Source: CBDFKS01 sp965248905
GTDB lineage: Bacteria > Chloroflexota > Dehalococcoidia > Lucifugimonadales > JAGWBF01
Reading direction: 5' to 3'
Assembly: GCA_965248905.1 (NCBI GenBank)
Contig: CBDFKS010000007.1
Coordinates: forward strand, 434,001 to 498,000
DNA: 64,000 nt
Shown piece by piece: positions 1 through 7,553 of this stretch. The position numbers and the translations under genes were made by a program. The notes under the pieces were generated by a model that had not been told where the DNA came from, ran no database searches, and was given only the letters and a program-made list of their open reading frames with translations. Every line of letters starts with the position of its first letter. Position 1 is the stretch's first letter.

Positions 1-2
1 TC

Positions 3-116
3 GTTACGGCAAAGTTTGTGGGGGTGGATATTGAAGGCGTCGGCCTTGCCATATCCTCAAACACCATCAAGCTTTATCTCGAACGGTTAATAGCCGGAGA
101 GCGTATCGATAGCTGA
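3..116 (+). CDS. C-terminal end of a probable trypsin-like (HtrA/S1C type) serine protease, truncated by the window edge
   Basis: An open frame enters from the left edge and stops at a TGA ending at 116, giving 37 residues. It contains GVGLAISSNTIKLYLERL. This resembles the segment after the catalytic serine of HtrA-like proteases, where G-[FY]-AI-P/S-S-N-T precedes the last helix. The assignment rests on this one short motif, and no catalytic residue is inside the window. About 200 bp without an obvious gene follow before the next start. Something else with a similar C-terminus is possible. Confidence 0.4.
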   Translation, partial: VTAKFVGVDIEGVGLAISSNTIKLYLERLIAGERIDS

Positions 117-316
117 TGCTGATCTTCAACTAGCCAGCGCCCAATCCTCCGAAGACACCTGATTCTCAGGTAACCGGTTGGCCATAGTGAGACTGCCTGG
201 CACAGACCCCTGACAGGTGTTATCATAGAAACGCGCTGGAACTGGAATCATTGATCACTTTTCATAAAGACAGGATGATAGAAACGAATTCGTATTTCAT
301 GCGTAGAAAGGAATAG

Positions 317-1102
317 ATGAGTAAGTTTCTGGGCAAACTGGAAAAGATTAGTCGTGGGGTCACCACCCCTTTAGGATTCGGTAATGCGGCCCGTCCCGAG
401 AAGGTGGCTTCCATGGCTCTGGTGGGCATGATCTCGGGAACCAAGAAAGCAACTGAGAAAGCGGCTCTCCTTGCCAAAATCGGCGCCGATGGTGCTTTGA
501 TAGATGGCATAGATATAGATGAAGTGCCAGATGACTTCACCAAAGCTCTCGACAAAGTTCCTTGGGGAATTCGAATGCAAGGTCTAGAGGCCAAACATGC
601 CACCACCTGTAAAGAGAAGGGATGTGATTTCCTTGCCTTCGAGCCGGACAAGGCGGCTCTGACGGCCCTTGAAGACGAAGATACTGGATATGTCTTGTGT
701 ATAGAGCCTGATATGGATGAGAAATTTCTCCGTGCTATCGAAGACCTTCCGATAGATGTGGTTCTCTTGTCCGCCAAGGCCATGGAGCCTCCCCTTACGG
801 TTCAGGATCTGATCACCATAAGCTCAGTGCGCGGTGCCTTTAGCAAATATCTATTGCTGGATGTGCCGGGTGATCTCAGCACCGGGGAGCTGGAAGGGCT
901 GCGAAACATAGGCGTGGACGGCCTGGTGGTGAATGCGAGTTCCTTGTCGGCAAAGGCACTTGAGGAGCTGAGAGACCGACTTTTGGCGCTACCAAAAAAG
1001 GCCCGCAACAGATCAACGAAGCCCGATGCCGTGCTTCCGCGTGGTGCCTATGGCTTTCAAAGTGCTTCCCCCGCTGAAGAGGAAGAAGATGACGATTACT
1101 AG
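317..1102 (+). CDS. Uncharacterised 261-aa protein, possibly TIM-barrel-like
   Basis: I do not recognise this protein. It starts at ATG 317 behind an AAAGGA ribosome site at about 307-312. It has no signal peptide or membrane segment. The pattern of short hydrophobic strands alternating with helices (ALVGMI, GADGALIDG, CDFLAFEP, DVVLLSA, YLLLDVPG, GVDGLVVNAS) looks like a (beta/alpha)8 barrel of the phosphoribosylanthranilate isomerase or thiamine-phosphate synthase kind; this is inference only. The C-terminus is strongly acidic (EEEEDDDY). It stands upstream of the tyrA/aroA/gmk run on the same strand, separated by 126 bp that contain a small hairpin, so it may be its own transcription unit. 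Confidence 0.7.
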   Translation: MSKFLGKLEKISRGVTTPLGFGNAARPEKVASMALVGMISGTKKATEKAALLAKIGADGALIDGIDIDEVPDDFTKALDKVPWGIRMQGLEAKHATTCKEKGCDFLAFEPDKAALTALEDEDTGYVLCIEPDMDEKFLRAIEDLPIDVVLLSAKAMEPPLTVQDLITISSVRGAFSKYLLLDVPGDLSTGELEGLRNIGVDGLVVNASSLSAKALEELRDRLLALPKKARNRSTKPDAVLPRGAYGFQSASPAEEEEDDDY

Positions 1103-1151
1103 GTACCGTCTAGATAATTAAACCATCTTCAAAAGCTGTTTCACATTAATT

Positions 1152-1167
1152 GGAGCAGAACTGCTCC
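1152..1167 (+). terminator. Small hairpin between the 261-aa gene and the tyrA-like gene
   Basis: GGAGCAGAACTGCTCC forms a 6-7 bp stem with a tiny loop. It is followed by TTCGTCTT, which is a poor T-run. It could be a weak terminator or only a chance palindrome. Confidence 0.25.
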
Positions 1168-1228
1168 TTCGTCTTCAAACAAGATGAAACCAAACTGCTA
1201 AGCCGTTGGTTAATCGACGGGGTGAGAT

Positions 1229-2248
1229 GTGGATAAAATAGCTATAATCGGCACCGGATATATCGGAACTTCCCTGGGACTGGCAATCAAGCAAGTTGGC
1301 TTGAAAAATGTGGAGATCGTGGGCACGGACCTAGACAGGGGTCGTGCCTCGAACGCCAAGAAGCTGGGTGCCATAGACCAGGTCGTCGGTAATCTACGCA
1401 GCGCGGCGGAGAACGCCGAGATAGTCATCATTGCTACTCCCCTTATGGCCATAAAAGACGTGATGGAGGTGATTGGACCCCGGCTCATGGAGGGGTGTTT
1501 GGTCACCGATACCGCCGGAACGAAAAGCATCGTCATGGAGTGGGCAGAGGAATATCTACCCGAGGGCGCGACCTTTGTCGGGGGTAATCCTATGGTCGGG
1601 AGAGAGGTTGGCAACTCCGACGAACCCAACGCCTCTATATTCCGAAATCGTCCTTATTGCGTCATTCCGCAAAAGGGCGCCAGGCAAGACCGGGTCCGCT
1701 TGCTCACCGACATGATTCAGCAGATCCGCGCCAAGCCCTATTACATAGCATTGGAAGAGCATGACAGCTTTGCTTCAGTAGTGAACGATCTACCCCTGCT
1801 AATGTCAGTGGCCTTAGTGGGCTGCACTTCGAAGAGCCCTTCGTGGGATGACATCGCCCAGATCGCTTCAGCTCAATATGGTAACCTGACCAGCTTGGCG
1901 TCCGGCGATCCCTCCACGGCAAAGGGCGTGTTCGCAGGCGACAACACTTCCATAATCTACTGGATAGACGCATTTATCAAAGAGCTGTACGATATCCGTC
2001 AGATCCTGGCTAATGACGAAGATAGTAAACTGGAGAACTTGGGAAGGATATTCGACAGCGCGTTCCACCAGCGGGATAGGTGGCTTGCCGGTCTTGTCAC
2101 GGCCGCATCTCAGGCGGCCGTCAACCGGGAGCGAATACCCACACCCATGGAGCACATGGCCGGGATGTTCTTTGGTGACCAACAGGCACGACGACGACTT
2201 TTCGGGCAGGGGAAAAGGGATGGCGACGACGTGGAGCAAAAGCGTTAG
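1229..2248 (+). CDS. Prephenate/arogenate dehydrogenase family protein lacking conserved histidines
   Basis: Family role: NAD(P)-dependent oxidative decarboxylation of prephenate or arogenate in tyrosine synthesis. The Rossmann motif GTGYIGTSLG is at residues 8-17 and the acidic ribose-binding turn GTDLDRG is near 32-38. Start is GTG 1229 behind GGGGTGAGAT. Two family hallmarks are altered. The usual G-x-H-P-M-x-G is GGNPMVG (118-124), and the catalytic S-H-L-P segment is NDLPLLMSVAL (from 186), with Asp in place of His. HD at 178-179 is kept. Length (339 aa) is slightly longer than usual. The next gene, 18 bp downstream, is aroA, so an aromatic pathway context is clear. Either the enzyme uses a divergent mechanism or it has another substrate. 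Confidence 0.8.
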   Translation: MDKIAIIGTGYIGTSLGLAIKQVGLKNVEIVGTDLDRGRASNAKKLGAIDQVVGNLRSAAENAEIVIIATPLMAIKDVMEVIGPRLMEGCLVTDTAGTKSIVMEWAEEYLPEGATFVGGNPMVGREVGNSDEPNASIFRNRPYCVIPQKGARQDRVRLLTDMIQQIRAKPYYIALEEHDSFASVVNDLPLLMSVALVGCTSKSPSWDDIAQIASAQYGNLTSLASGDPSTAKGVFAGDNTSIIYWIDAFIKELYDIRQILANDEDSKLENLGRIFDSAFHQRDRWLAGLVTAASQAAVNRERIPTPMEHMAGMFFGDQQARRRLFGQGKRDGDDVEQKR

Positions 2249-2266
2249 CCTGTCAAAGGGCCAAGG

Positions 2267-3571
2267 ATGAGGCGAGTCATCCGAAAGCCTACGGCCCTCG
2301 GTGGCTCCATTGCGCCACCCGGAGATAAGTCCGTATCCCATCGTGCTCTCATCCTCAATGCTGTCTCCAGTGGGGTGGCCAAGGTAGCTGGGCTCTCCCA
2401 CGGAGAAGACGTGCTCTCCACCCTTCACTGCTTAAAGGGTCTTGGAGTTCGAATCGAATCAGATTCGGGCAACGGTCTTCTCACCGTATACGGTTCTTCC
2501 AATGGCCTAGTAGAGCCCGAAGATGTCCTTGACGCGGGCAACAGTGGCACTTCCATGCGGCTGCTATCGGGCTTGCTGGCCGGCCAACCATTTCTCTCTG
2601 TACTGTCCGGTGACAGCTCGTTGCGTTCCCGACCTATGGGCCGAATAGTTGAGCCCCTACGACTGCTGGGAGCCAACATCCTGGGTCGCAAAGGACATAC
2701 TCTAGCTCCTCTCGTAATCCAGGGTGGGTCCTTGCGAGGCATTGAATACACGATGCCTGTAGCCAGTGCTCAGGTAAAGTCCTCAGTTATGTTAGCCGGA
2801 CTGTTTGCCCAGAATGAAACCACTCTCCACCAGCCGGCCCGCTCTCGAGACCACTCAGAGCGCATGATGACGGCCATGGGAGCTCGGATATCAGACGATG
2901 GCCTCACCTTGAACATCCAACCCGGAAAGCTCTCGTCGATAAATGTCAATGTTCCCGGGGATATCAGCGCAGCGGCGTTCTGGGCAGTGGCTGGGGTATG
3001 CCATCCAGACGCTTGCATCACAGTGGCCGGTGTAGGTGTAAATCCTACCAGAGCAGGGATATTGGAAGTGCTAGACGCCATGGGAGCCCGAGTTTCTCAG
3101 AGGAACCCCAGGATCGAGGGTGGTGAACCTGTTGCCGACCTGCTGTTTGAATCCAGCGAGCTGAGAGCCACTGAGATCGGAGGGGACCTCATCCCTCGCT
3201 TGATAGACGAGCTGCCCGTACTGGCTGTCGCGGCCTGCTTCGCCGATGGGACCACCACCATAAGGGACGCCCAGGAGCTACGAGTCAAGGAGTCGGATCG
3301 AATCACCGCTATGGTGACAGAACTCTCAAGGTTGGGGGCCAAGGTCGAAGAACGGCCTGACGGCATGGTCATCCAAGGCACTGGAAGGCTTATGGGAAGC
3401 ACTTGCCAGAGTCACGGGGACCACCGGCTGGCGATGGCCCTGGAAGTGGCAGGTCTGTTGGCGGACGGGGAAACGGTTGTAGCTGGAGACGAGGTCGCCG
3501 GAATATCCTATCCTGAGTTCTGGCAGCACATGGAAACCCTAAGCGGTATATCCATGGAGCGGCGATCTTGA
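2267..3571 (+). CDS. aroA: 3-phosphoshikimate 1-carboxyvinyltransferase (EPSP synthase)
   Basis: It transfers the enolpyruvyl group of PEP to shikimate-3-phosphate, step six of the shikimate pathway, in the cytoplasm. At 434 aa it is normal length. Signature segments appear in order: PGDKSVSHRALIL (residues about 18-30), NSGTSMRLLSG, PMGRI, SAQVKSSVMLAGL, RDHSERMM, VKESDRI and GDHRLAMA near the C-terminus. These supply the substrate-binding Lys, Arg, Asp and Glu residues. It lies 18 bp after the TyrA-like gene, and its stop overlaps the TTG start of gmk, so the three are almost certainly cotranscribed and translationally coupled. Confidence 0.96.
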   Translation: MRRVIRKPTALGGSIAPPGDKSVSHRALILNAVSSGVAKVAGLSHGEDVLSTLHCLKGLGVRIESDSGNGLLTVYGSSNGLVEPEDVLDAGNSGTSMRLLSGLLAGQPFLSVLSGDSSLRSRPMGRIVEPLRLLGANILGRKGHTLAPLVIQGGSLRGIEYTMPVASAQVKSSVMLAGLFAQNETTLHQPARSRDHSERMMTAMGARISDDGLTLNIQPGKLSSINVNVPGDISAAAFWAVAGVCHPDACITVAGVGVNPTRAGILEVLDAMGARVSQRNPRIEGGEPVADLLFESSELRATEIGGDLIPRLIDELPVLAVAACFADGTTTIRDAQELRVKESDRITAMVTELSRLGAKVEERPDGMVIQGTGRLMGSTCQSHGDHRLAMALEVAGLLADGETVVAGDEVAGISYPEFWQHMETLSGISMERRS

Positions 3572-4194
3572 GAGACCCGGGTTCATCCGGTCCTCCGATC
3601 AACAGAGGGCCTCTGCTGGTGGTGTTGTCCGGGCCTTCCGGTGTTGGCAAAGATGCCGCCCTTAGCAGTCTGCGATCCCTTCAACGTCCCAGGCATTTCG
3701 TGGTTACCGCTACGACGAGACCCATGCGCCCTGGAGAGATAGATGGAGTAGACTACCTGTTTTTACCTCCTGGCCTATTCACAGAGATGATGGAAAAAGG
3801 TGAGTTTCTGGAGTGCGCCCAGGTTTATAATAACTGGTATGGCGTACCCAAGTATCAAGTGCGGGAAGCATTCAAAAAGGGTATGGACGTCATCATGAAA
3901 GTGGACGTACAGGGCGCAGCTACGATAAAGCGGCTGGCTCCTGAAGCGGTCTTCATCTTTCTGGTCCCTTCTTCCATGGAGGAGTTGCGAGAACGTCTGG
4001 AGCGTCGGGCCACAGAGACGGCCGCGAGTCTAGAGACACGCATCGGAATTACACATCAAGAGATGGAGCAGCTACCCGCCTTTGACTACGTGGTTCTAAA
4101 CCGGAACGGCTGCCTCGAAGAGGCCGTAGAGAGCATAGACGCTATTATAGTGGCCGAGAAATGTCGCATTCCCCCTCGCCAGGTGTCCATCTAG
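3568..4194 (+). CDS. gmk: Guanylate kinase
   Basis: It phosphorylates GMP to GDP with ATP. The sequence has the P-loop GPSGVGKDA (about residues 18-26), TTRPMRPGEIDGVDYLFL, the GMP-binding segment EFLECAQVYNNWYGVPK, and the lid with ERLERRATE. The P-loop has Asp-Ala where most guanylate kinases have Ser/Gly-Ser/Thr. I recall KDA variants in Chloroflexota, so this is probably lineage-typical rather than inactivating. The start is TTG at 3568, inside the aroA stop, and gives a short non-conserved N-terminal extension before the first strand LLVVLSG. Coupling with aroA is likely. Confidence 0.93.
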   Translation: MRDPGSSGPPINRGPLLVVLSGPSGVGKDAALSSLRSLQRPRHFVVTATTRPMRPGEIDGVDYLFLPPGLFTEMMEKGEFLECAQVYNNWYGVPKYQVREAFKKGMDVIMKVDVQGAATIKRLAPEAVFIFLVPSSMEELRERLERRATETAASLETRIGITHQEMEQLPAFDYVVLNRNGCLEEAVESIDAIIVAEKCRIPPRQVSI

Positions 4195-4306
4195 CCGGGA
4201 GCCTTGTTCATACCACTACAATGTTTGGGCCTATCTCTGCAGACTTAAACTATGCTATTGTCTAATGTGGGGTTCAACGTAGAGCACATTCCATATTAAC
4301 CAGGAG

Positions 4307-5209
4307 ATGGCATTGGAACAAACTCCCCCCGCACCTACGAAACGCAGACTCCCGGAGTGGATGAAGGTCCGCATGCCGGGAGGTCCCAACTACATAGAGC
4401 TCAAGAATCTTCTTCGTAGCTCTGAGCTTCATACTGTCTGCGAAGAGGCCCACTGCCCCAACATTGGAGAGTGCTGGGAGCAACGCAGCGCCACCTTCAT
4501 GATCCTTGGGGACATTTGCACCCGCCGCTGCCACTATTGTGCCGTGACTACCGGTAGGCCAACCGGAATCGACGTTATGGAGCCCGACCGCCTGGCTCAG
4601 ACCGTGAAGCGACTGGGACTAAAATATTGTGTGATTACCTCGGTGAACAGAGACGACCTGGCCGATGGCGGGGCCTTCATCTTCGCCATGTGCATACGGA
4701 AGATCAACGAACAGATCCCCGAATGCAAGGTGGAGGTGCTTATTCCTGATTTCGACTGCTCCCTCACTGCCCTGAGCACGGTAGTAAAAGCTGGGCCGGA
4801 CGTCCTCAATCACAATATCGAGTCCTGCCGGAGGGTCTTCCCACGGGTCAGGCCCAGAGGGAATTATCAGGGCTCCCTGGATCTCCTGGCCGGAGTGAAA
4901 GAGCTGGACTCCAAGATGCCCATCAAGTCGGGAATAATCGTGGGTATGGGCGAGGAATGGGATGAAGTTGTGGAGACGATGAGGGACCTGCGCGGTGTCG
5001 GCTGCGACCTGCTCACCATAGGCCAGTATCTGCGCCCCTCGGAAATGCATACCCCAATCGCCAGGTTCTACACCCCGGACGAGTTCAAAGAGCTACAAGT
5101 CATCGGCGAGTCGTTGGGATTCAAGCACGTGGCATCGGGCCCCCTGGTCCGCAGCTCCTACCACGCCGACCAGCAGCACGCGGCGGCTTTGGTGAGCCTG
5201 GGGGATTAA
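4307..5209 (+). CDS. lipA: Lipoyl synthase (radical SAM)
   Basis: It inserts two sulfurs into octanoyl groups on lipoyl domains, using two 4Fe-4S clusters. The auxiliary-cluster cysteines are in CEEAHCPNIGEC (Cys 45, 50, 56) and the radical SAM cluster in CTRRCHYC (Cys 71, 75, 78). The C-terminal RSSYHAD carries the serine ligand. Length (300 aa) is typical. The ATG at 4307 directly abuts the AGGAG at 4302-4306, leaving no spacer. A TTG at 4313, two codons in, has a six-base spacer and may be the real start. The preceding 112 bp show no other gene. No lipB is in view. Confidence 0.96.
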   Translation: MALEQTPPAPTKRRLPEWMKVRMPGGPNYIELKNLLRSSELHTVCEEAHCPNIGECWEQRSATFMILGDICTRRCHYCAVTTGRPTGIDVMEPDRLAQTVKRLGLKYCVITSVNRDDLADGGAFIFAMCIRKINEQIPECKVEVLIPDFDCSLTALSTVVKAGPDVLNHNIESCRRVFPRVRPRGNYQGSLDLLAGVKELDSKMPIKSGIIVGMGEEWDEVVETMRDLRGVGCDLLTIGQYLRPSEMHTPIARFYTPDEFKELQVIGESLGFKHVASGPLVRSSYHADQQHAAALVSLGD

Positions 5210-5243
5210 ATCCCATGCGGGACATTTTGGTGGAGGTGTATTT

Positions 5244-5585
5244 ATGCCACGCGTTACCATTAACGACAAAGTTGCCGGTTTATCGGATGCTGTGAAACAA
5301 AAGCTTGAGCAACGAGCACGTGATGGTGAGTCGATCAGTGCCATGGCTGGTGAATTTGGCCTCGACTACGCTATTGTGCAAACCTACCTATGGAACGCTG
5401 GGACACTTCCCTGGAGAGGGGCGAAAGTTATCATAACGCGGCGGTTACGATCGTTGAGAGCGGCCACCAAGCGAGGAGATCGGGAGCGCCTAGCCGATGA
5501 GGTTAGGGAGCAGGTGGACTACCTCTATTACGCCGCTAGACAGCTACAGGATCAGCTGGAAAGAGCGAAGAGGTCACTGGCGTAG
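5244..5585 (+). CDS. Small helix-turn-helix-like protein of unknown role
   Basis: This 113-aa protein starts at ATG 5244 behind GGTGGAGGTG. The middle, SISAMAGEFGLDYAIVQTYLWNAG (split here for reading: SISAMAGEFGL, then DYAIVQTYLWNAG), looks like a helix-turn-helix. The C-terminal 50 residues are charged and helical (RERLADEVREQVDYLYYAARQLQDQ), suggesting a coiled coil. Basic residues are abundant. No family comes to mind. It follows lipA by 34 bp and may ride on that transcript. A DNA- or RNA-binding role is inference. Confidence 0.65.
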   Translation: MPRVTINDKVAGLSDAVKQKLEQRARDGESISAMAGEFGLDYAIVQTYLWNAGTLPWRGAKVIITRRLRSLRAATKRGDRERLADEVREQVDYLYYAARQLQDQLERAKRSLA

Positions 5586-5734
5586 CGCTCCTAACTCTAG
5601 ACCGGTCACAGCCTAATCGGCCGCCGATTCTGTCTTCACTACACCCACCGCCTCTTCGCGCTGGTTGAGCACCTAGTCAGGCTCTTCCTTCAGCACCTCA
5701 TAAGTAGTTCAGCGTCCTGGCGTGCCGCCTTATC

Positions 5735-6019
5735 TCAAGCGGATGGATGTGCCTCTTTGAGATGCTCCAGGACCCACATCCTGATCAAGGTTGTAGGCCC
5801 TAACCCCTTCTCACGAGCCAGGGAACGTACCTTTCGCAGGGTTTCTGGGTCAAGGCGTATGGTGATCCCCTCGGAAAGGTTCTTTGCGAAGCGGACCCGG
5901 ACGGGTTTGAACTCGTCCCAGTAGTCAGCCAGACTGTGTGTATCCCAGAATGCTGCCTCTTCTTCTCGGCTGGCAAATTCAGGGATGCGGCTCGTCTTCT
6001 GGTGCTCTTTCTGTGTCAT
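5735..6019 (-). CDS. BrnA/CopG-type antitoxin
   Basis: This 94-aa protein has the layout of the CopG/BrnA antitoxin family (DUF/PF12441-like). The N-terminal part has EEEAAFWDTHSLADYWDE, a strand follows (ITIRLDPETLRKVRSLA), and then a ribbon-helix-helix-like end GPTTLIRMWVLEHL. Such proteins bind their partner toxin and repress their own promoter. Its start overlaps the stop of the upstream toxin-like gene by 4 bp (6016-6019), a coupled toxin-first arrangement as in BrnT/BrnA. Assignment to this family is confident from pattern; activity is untested. Confidence 0.82.
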   Translation of the reverse strand: MTQKEHQKTSRIPEFASREEEAAFWDTHSLADYWDEFKPVRVRFAKNLSEGITIRLDPETLRKVRSLAREKGLGPTTLIRMWVLEHLKEAHPSA

Positions 6020-6318
6020 GGTGGTTCACTTACCTCTTCTTCTCGGTACGCCCGGCGTTCTTTGCGGTCTGCTGGTCGGGCAGTTACTACGTAGTAGACA
6101 TCGTCTCCTACACCTTCAAGGACAACCGCAAGCACCCTAGCGGACCCAGCAGGACCAATGAGCATGATGCGCCCCTTGTACCCTTCCCGCACCACATAGC
6201 TGCCTCGGCAAACCTCTTCCACCTCGTCAGGGCTGACCTGGTGACGGGCAATGTGGGCCACGTTCCAGGCGTCCCAGATAAGGCGGCGGATATTGATCAC
6301 AGATAAATTGTAACGCAA
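6016..6318 (-). CDS. BrnT-like ribonuclease toxin
   Basis: At 100 aa, it matches the BrnT/DUF4258 fold pattern. An N-terminal segment has IRRLIWDAWNVAHIARHQVSPDEVEEVCRG (read as IRRLIWDAWN, VAHIARHQVS, PDEVEEVCRG). A strand cluster GYKGRIMLIGPA and LAVVLEG then leads to VYYVVTARPADRKERRAY. BrnT toxins are RelE-fold ribonucleases in which such His, Arg and Lys/Glu residues are catalytic. The usual W-D-x-x-K-x-x-x-N-x-x-K-H start is altered to W-D-A-W-N-V-A-H. It is transcribed with the antitoxin immediately downstream. Start is ATG at 6318. Confidence 0.78.
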   Translation of the reverse strand: MRYNLSVINIRRLIWDAWNVAHIARHQVSPDEVEEVCRGSYVVREGYKGRIMLIGPAGSARVLAVVLEGVGDDVYYVVTARPADRKERRAYREEEVSEPP

Positions 6319-6430
6319 CGAGTTACAGTGTCAAGGCTCGTAATAAAATTCAGTATGGTCATCATCAATGGTGACGTATGTCCCACACAGATCTGAAAAG
6401 CTCTGGCATCCCCTGTCTGGGGTAGACTCC

Positions 6431-7072
6431 CTAAGGGATCAATGTGGTTAATACCTCCGGTACCCTGTGCAACACGTGGTCGGGCTGTTGCTTCAGCGTT
6501 GCTTCTGTGTTGACCGACCCCCATAGAGCACCGGCACTGTATGCCCCAGCATCTCGAGCGCATTGTATGTCCACCGGGCTGTCTCCGATGTACAGCACAT
6601 CCCCACCGTTGGTAGAGAGGGCCTCCATTATCAATCGTAAGCCCTCGGGGTCAGGTTTGTAGGCCCGGCCGTCGTTCAAAAACAGCACGTGATCAAAATA
6701 ATGAGCGATGCCCGCTGACTCTAGCTCGGTGGTGCCATAAACCGTTCTCTTGTCCGACAGCAACGCGAGCTGGTATCCACGGTCCTTGAGCTCTGTCAGC
6801 ATCTCGGGGATGCCATCGAACAGGCCGGCCATCTCGTTCACATTTGAATGGTAGAAATACAGGTAATGTTCGGTGGCCTCGCCTGTGTTGTCTGGAAACA
6901 AAGTCTCCATGTGACGAGCAAAGGGCACGGTAAAGTTAGAGGCTATCCACTCCTTGGATGGCTCGTGAAACCCTAACATCTTCGCAGCGTGGTGGGCTGC
7001 CTGGACATGAACGCCCCAGCTATCCCACAGTGTCTGGTCCCAGTCAAAGGCCACAAGCTTTATCGAATCCAT
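6431..7072 (-). CDS. HAD-superfamily phosphatase
   Basis: A haloacid dehalogenase-like hydrolase with motif I FDWDQTLWD near the start, motif II LLSDKR, and motif III/IV around KPDPEGLRL and YIGDSPVDIQCARDAG. This suits a phosphoglycolate phosphatase or 5'-nucleotidase-like enzyme acting on a small phosphorylated metabolite; the substrate is not readable. The methionine at 7072 (MDSIKLVAF) is preferred over an upstream ATG at 7135. The longer form would add 21 non-conserved residues and overlap the divergent gene starting at 7134. No clear ribosome site is visible for either. Confidence 0.88.
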   Translation of the reverse strand: MDSIKLVAFDWDQTLWDSWGVHVQAAHHAAKMLGFHEPSKEWIASNFTVPFARHMETLFPDNTGEATEHYLYFYHSNVNEMAGLFDGIPEMLTELKDRGYQLALLSDKRTVYGTTELESAGIAHYFDHVLFLNDGRAYKPDPEGLRLIMEALSTNGGDVLYIGDSPVDIQCARDAGAYSAGALWGSVNTEATLKQQPDHVLHRVPEVLTTLIP

Positions 7073-7133
7073 AATGATATTATAGAGCACGACGGCCACT
7101 GGAGACACAGCCCGCGCCTCTAGAAAGGGTGAC

Positions 7134-7451
7134 ATGAGTACTAAAACTTTTCATATAGAGACCTCCAGCACAGGCGATGTTACCTGCTGGGCCGAGCTTC
7201 GTGATGGCACACTAGAAATACACAAAACCGGCGGATTACCAGATGAGAAAGATGACCTTCTGCTCCAGTGGGACGTTGACGTGCTCCGGAACCTTCTTGC
7301 CTGGGCTTCCCAAGAGCGCGAAATAAACGTCACGTTTACGGGGCCAATGGCCCATCTTATTCGGCAGCATTCCCAAGAGTTGGGCATGACTCCGGAGATG
7401 TTCGTTTGGCATGCTGTGAAGCTGTTTATCGAGGCGGGCACCGCCCAATAG
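7134..7451 (+). CDS. Hypothetical 105-aa protein
   Basis: Not recognised. It starts at ATG 7134 behind AAAGGGTGAC. The sequence begins with beta-rich segments (TKTFHIETSSTGDVTCWAEL) and ends with a helical region (LIRQHSQELGMTPEMFVWHAVKLFI) that resembles the MTPEEFVRHAVR helix of ribbon-helix-helix or Arc-like proteins. It is divergent from the HAD phosphatase. A hairpin repeat follows at 7469-7538, ahead of the amidohydrolase. Confidence 0.7.
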   Translation: MSTKTFHIETSSTGDVTCWAELRDGTLEIHKTGGLPDEKDDLLLQWDVDVLRNLLAWASQEREINVTFTGPMAHLIRQHSQELGMTPEMFVWHAVKLFIEAGTAQ

Positions 7452-7468
7452 TGCTAATGGCTGGGTTA

Positions 7469-7538
7469 GCCACCGAGACACGGAGGCACAGAGGGATTAT
7501 TCAGGAATATTATCTCCGTGTCTCTGTGCCTCTGTGGC
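7469..7538. repeat. Imperfect inverted repeat, small palindromic element
   Basis: Arms of 25 bp at 7469-7493 and 7514-7538 pair at 20 of 25 positions around a 20-bp AT-rich loop. The arms consist of gaggcacagag/acacggag-type repeats. The element fills the spacer between the 105-aa gene and the amidohydrolase. The amidohydrolase ribosome site (AAAGGCG) lies just after the right arm, so the hairpin could affect its expression or act as a terminator for the upstream gene. Confidence 0.7.
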
Positions 7539-7553
7539 CCGAAAGGCGATTAG

